Below are positions 62,066-64,000 of a stretch of 64,000 nt of DNA, piece by piece. The position numbers were made by a program, and so were the translations under genes. Numbering within the stretch: the stretch's first letter is position 1; the number at the start of each line of letters is the position of its first letter. Source of the stretch: Psoroptes ovis (lineage: Eukaryota; Arthropoda; Arachnida; Sarcoptiformes; Psoroptidae); NCBI GenBank assembly GCA_002943765.1, contig PQWQ01000023.1, forward strand, positions 684,501 through 748,500. The letters run 5' to 3'. The notes under the pieces are model-generated. The model made no database searches, was not told the DNA's origin, and saw only the letters and a list, made by a program, of their open reading frames with translations.

Positions 62066-63358
62066 TTGATTTTTTGAAAAATTTACAAAGATTATAGCCT
62101 TAGATTTTTTCGATTTACTGAAAAATTTCCAAAGGCTATGGTCTTAGATTTTTTCGATTTTTTCAAAAATTTCGACGATGGTTAGCCTTAGATTTTTTCG
62201 ATTTTTCGAAAAATTTCGACGATGGTTAGCCTTAGATTTTTTCAATTTTTTCAAAAATTTTGACGATGGATAGCCTTAGATTTTTTCGAAAAATTCAAAA
62301 ATTTCCACGTACTATAACCTTAGATTTTTTCGATTTTTCGAAAAATTTCGACGATGGTTAGCCTTAGATTTTTTCGATTTTTCGAAAAATTTCGACGATG
62401 GTTAGCCTTAGATTTTTTCGAAAAATTCAAAAATTTCCACGTACTATAACCTTAGATTTTTTCGATTTTTCGAAAAATTTCGACGATGGTTAGCCTTAGA
62501 TTTTTTCGAAAAATTCAAAAATTTTGACGATGGATAGCCTTAGATTTTTTCGATTTTTTCAAAAATTTCGACGATGGATAGCCTTAGATTTTTTCGATTT
62601 TTTCAAAAATTTCGACGATGGTTAGCCTTAGATTTTTTCGATTTTTCGAAAAATTTCGACGATGGTTAGCCTTAGATTTTTTCAATTTTTTCAAAAATTT
62701 TGACGATGGATAGCCTTAGATTTTTTCGAAAAATTCAAAAATTTCCACGTACTATAACCTTAGATTTTTTCGATTTTTCGAAAAATTTCGACGATGGTTA
62801 GCCTTAGATTTTTTCGATTTTTTCAAAAATTTCGACGATGGATAGCCTTAGATTTTTTCGATTTTTTCAAAAATTTCGACGATGGATAGCCTTAGATTTT
62901 TTCGATTTTTTCAAAAATTTCGACGATGGTTAGCCTTAGATTTTTTCGATTTTTCGAAAAATTTCGACGATGGTTAGCCTTAGATTTTTTCGATTTTTCG
63001 AAAAATTTCGACGATGGTTAGCCTTAGATTTTTTCAATTTTTTCAAAAATTTTGACGATGGATAGCCTTAGATTTTTTCGAAAAATTCAAAAATTTCCAC
63101 GTACTATAACCTTAGATTTTTTCGATTTTTTGAAAAATTTCGACGATGGTTAGCCTTAGATTTTTTCGAAAAATTCAAAAATTTCCACGTACTATAACCT
63201 TAGATTTTTTCAATTTTTTCAAAAATTTCGACGATGGATAGCCTTAGATTTTTTCGAAAAATTCAAAAATTTTGACGATGGATAGCCTTAGATTTTTTCG
63301 ATTTTTCCGAAAATTTTGACGATGGATAGCCTTAGATTTTTTCGATTTTTTGAAAAAC
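62066..63358 (+). repeat. 44-bp satellite array 2, same family
   Basis: About 29 units of the same monomer in the same orientation as array 1, with three main variants (GATGGATAGCC, GATGGTTAGCC, and CCACGTACTATAACC). The last recurs at irregular multiples of 44. It fills most of the space between the convergent ends of ABCG and TIMM50. Confidence 0.85.
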
Positions 63359-63460
63359 TCATTTATATTACTATAATCAAATATTTATTTATATATATTT
63401 ATAAATCAATATATTCAAAATTATAATTCAAAATTCAAATAATCATTATCATGATTTCAT

Positions 63461-64000
63461 TCATTTCTTTAAAATATTTCTCAAAAATGATCGATACGCT
63501 GGTTGATTTTGTTCGCTTTCCAGTTGTTTTTGTTTTTCTTGTTCAGCCAATTTCCGTTGATTTTCACGAAATACTTCCAATGGTTTATCGAATTGTGAAT
63601 AATATTTAATCACATCACGAACATCATCAACATTTTCATTGGCAATGGCCATTAAAAAATCAGTCAAATCATATAATATTCGATCATCATCACTATTACC
63701 ATTCCATTTATCCATTATTAAACAATTATCACGATTCAATGCACATGCATTCGAATCCCAATCAATATGTATGACTTTTTTCAAATTTCGATTTAATCGA
63801 TTTAAGTCTTTAATATGTTTACCATCTTCATATCTTGTTGAATCACGAAATAAACGATACATTATATAACCATTCGGATCTAGACTATTTAATAATGGAA
63901 ATGCAGTCATACCTTGTTCATGGGTATAAATGACAATTTCAAAATTTGTTGATGTTGCTAACTTGTGTAGGAAATAATCGACCATTGGTCGTTTTTTGAA
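63461..64000 (-). CDS. TIMM50: TIM50, mitochondrial import inner-membrane translocase subunit (5' partial)
   Basis: Only the C-terminal 179 residues are in the window. The frame is open to the window edge, where it reads FKKRPMVDYFL, so the gene continues beyond 64000. The NLI-interacting-factor/FCP1-like phosphatase fold is recognisable: IVIYTHEQGMTAFPLLNSLD, GYIMYRLFRDSTRYEDGKHI, KDLNRLNRNLKKVIHID and WNGNSDDDRILYDLTDFL, all matching animal TIM50. The tail is a charged helix (ENQRKLAEQEKQKQ) with a short C-terminus. In the family, TIM50 is the intermembrane-space receptor of the TIM23 complex that hands presequence proteins from TOM to TIM23. The catalytic DxDx(T/V) segment would lie upstream, outside the window. 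The stop codon is about 100 bases from a 44-bp satellite array. Confidence 0.9.
   Translation of the reverse strand, partial: FKKRPMVDYFLHKLATSTNFEIVIYTHEQGMTAFPLLNSLDPNGYIMYRLFRDSTRYEDGKHIKDLNRLNRNLKKVIHIDWDSNACALNRDNCLIMDKWNGNSDDDRILYDLTDFLMAIANENVDDVRDVIKYYSQFDKPLEVFRENQRKLAEQEKQKQLESEQNQPAYRSFLRNILKK

Noticed and set aside
1..64000. tRNA and rRNA genes
   Set aside because: I scanned for GGTTCGAAtCC-type B boxes and conserved rRNA words and found none convincing; a tRNA scan program would settle it.

Overview
The window is eukaryotic nuclear DNA: AT-rich, with spliced genes on both strands, short GT-AG introns (mostly 60-600 bases), many GAT/CAT/AAT/TCA triplet runs that become Asp/His/Asn/Ser runs in proteins, and several families of small non-autonomous transposons. 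A dpr-type immunoglobulin gene and a JAK kinase point to an arthropod. The composition and triplet-rich coding style suggest an acariform (dust-mite-like) mite. That placement is inference.

Layout. 1-11.0 kb: no gene I can defend, nine short hairpin transposons, and one weak coding-like patch near 6 kb. 11.0-23.8 kb (+): an eight-exon dpr-like cell-surface Ig gene whose 8.3-kb first intron is packed with transposons. 24.9-29.8 kb (-): a nine-exon K+-dependent Na+/Ca2+ exchanger with a 22-base microexon, convergent with dpr. 29.8-33.9 kb: simple repeats, then a 44-bp satellite. 33.9-38.9 kb (-): a JAK-family tyrosine kinase (FERM, SH2-like, pseudokinase, kinase) with a 28-base microexon. 40.7-46.9 kb is gene-dense: NAA60 (+), TRMT1 (-), ATG13 (+) and WDR55 (+). 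TRMT1 and ATG13 share a roughly 315-base divergent promoter, and NAA60 and TRMT1 end 68 bases apart. A truncated but still open copy of the WDR55 5' end follows. 47.6-58.3 kb: a long gene desert with dense short motifs (CAAAGGT, CAGGTAAAT), upstream of a six-exon ABCG half-transporter (58.3-61.6 kb, +) that carries two large His-rich insertions. 61.6-63.5 kb: a second array of the same 44-bp satellite. 63.5 kb to the end (-): the 3' part of TIMM50, which runs off the window.

The genes are not an operon or cluster with one function. They cover neuronal recognition (dpr), ion exchange, cytokine-type signalling (JAK), protein and tRNA modification (NAA60, TRMT1), autophagy (ATG13), nucleolar ribosome biogenesis (WDR55), lipid or xenobiotic transport (ABCG) and mitochondrial import (TIMM50). 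The structure not explained by genes is mainly (a) 27 copies of a nearly perfectly palindromic mariner-like element of about 80 bp, 19 of them in the first 21 kb; (b) a pair of 155-bp piggyBac-like elements; (c) a third TIR family of about 140 bp; (d) two related satellite arrays 30 kb apart; and (e) the motif-rich desert upstream of ABCG. Exon joins were worked out by hand from splice dinucleotides, phase agreement and family resemblance. No alignment or RNA evidence was available.
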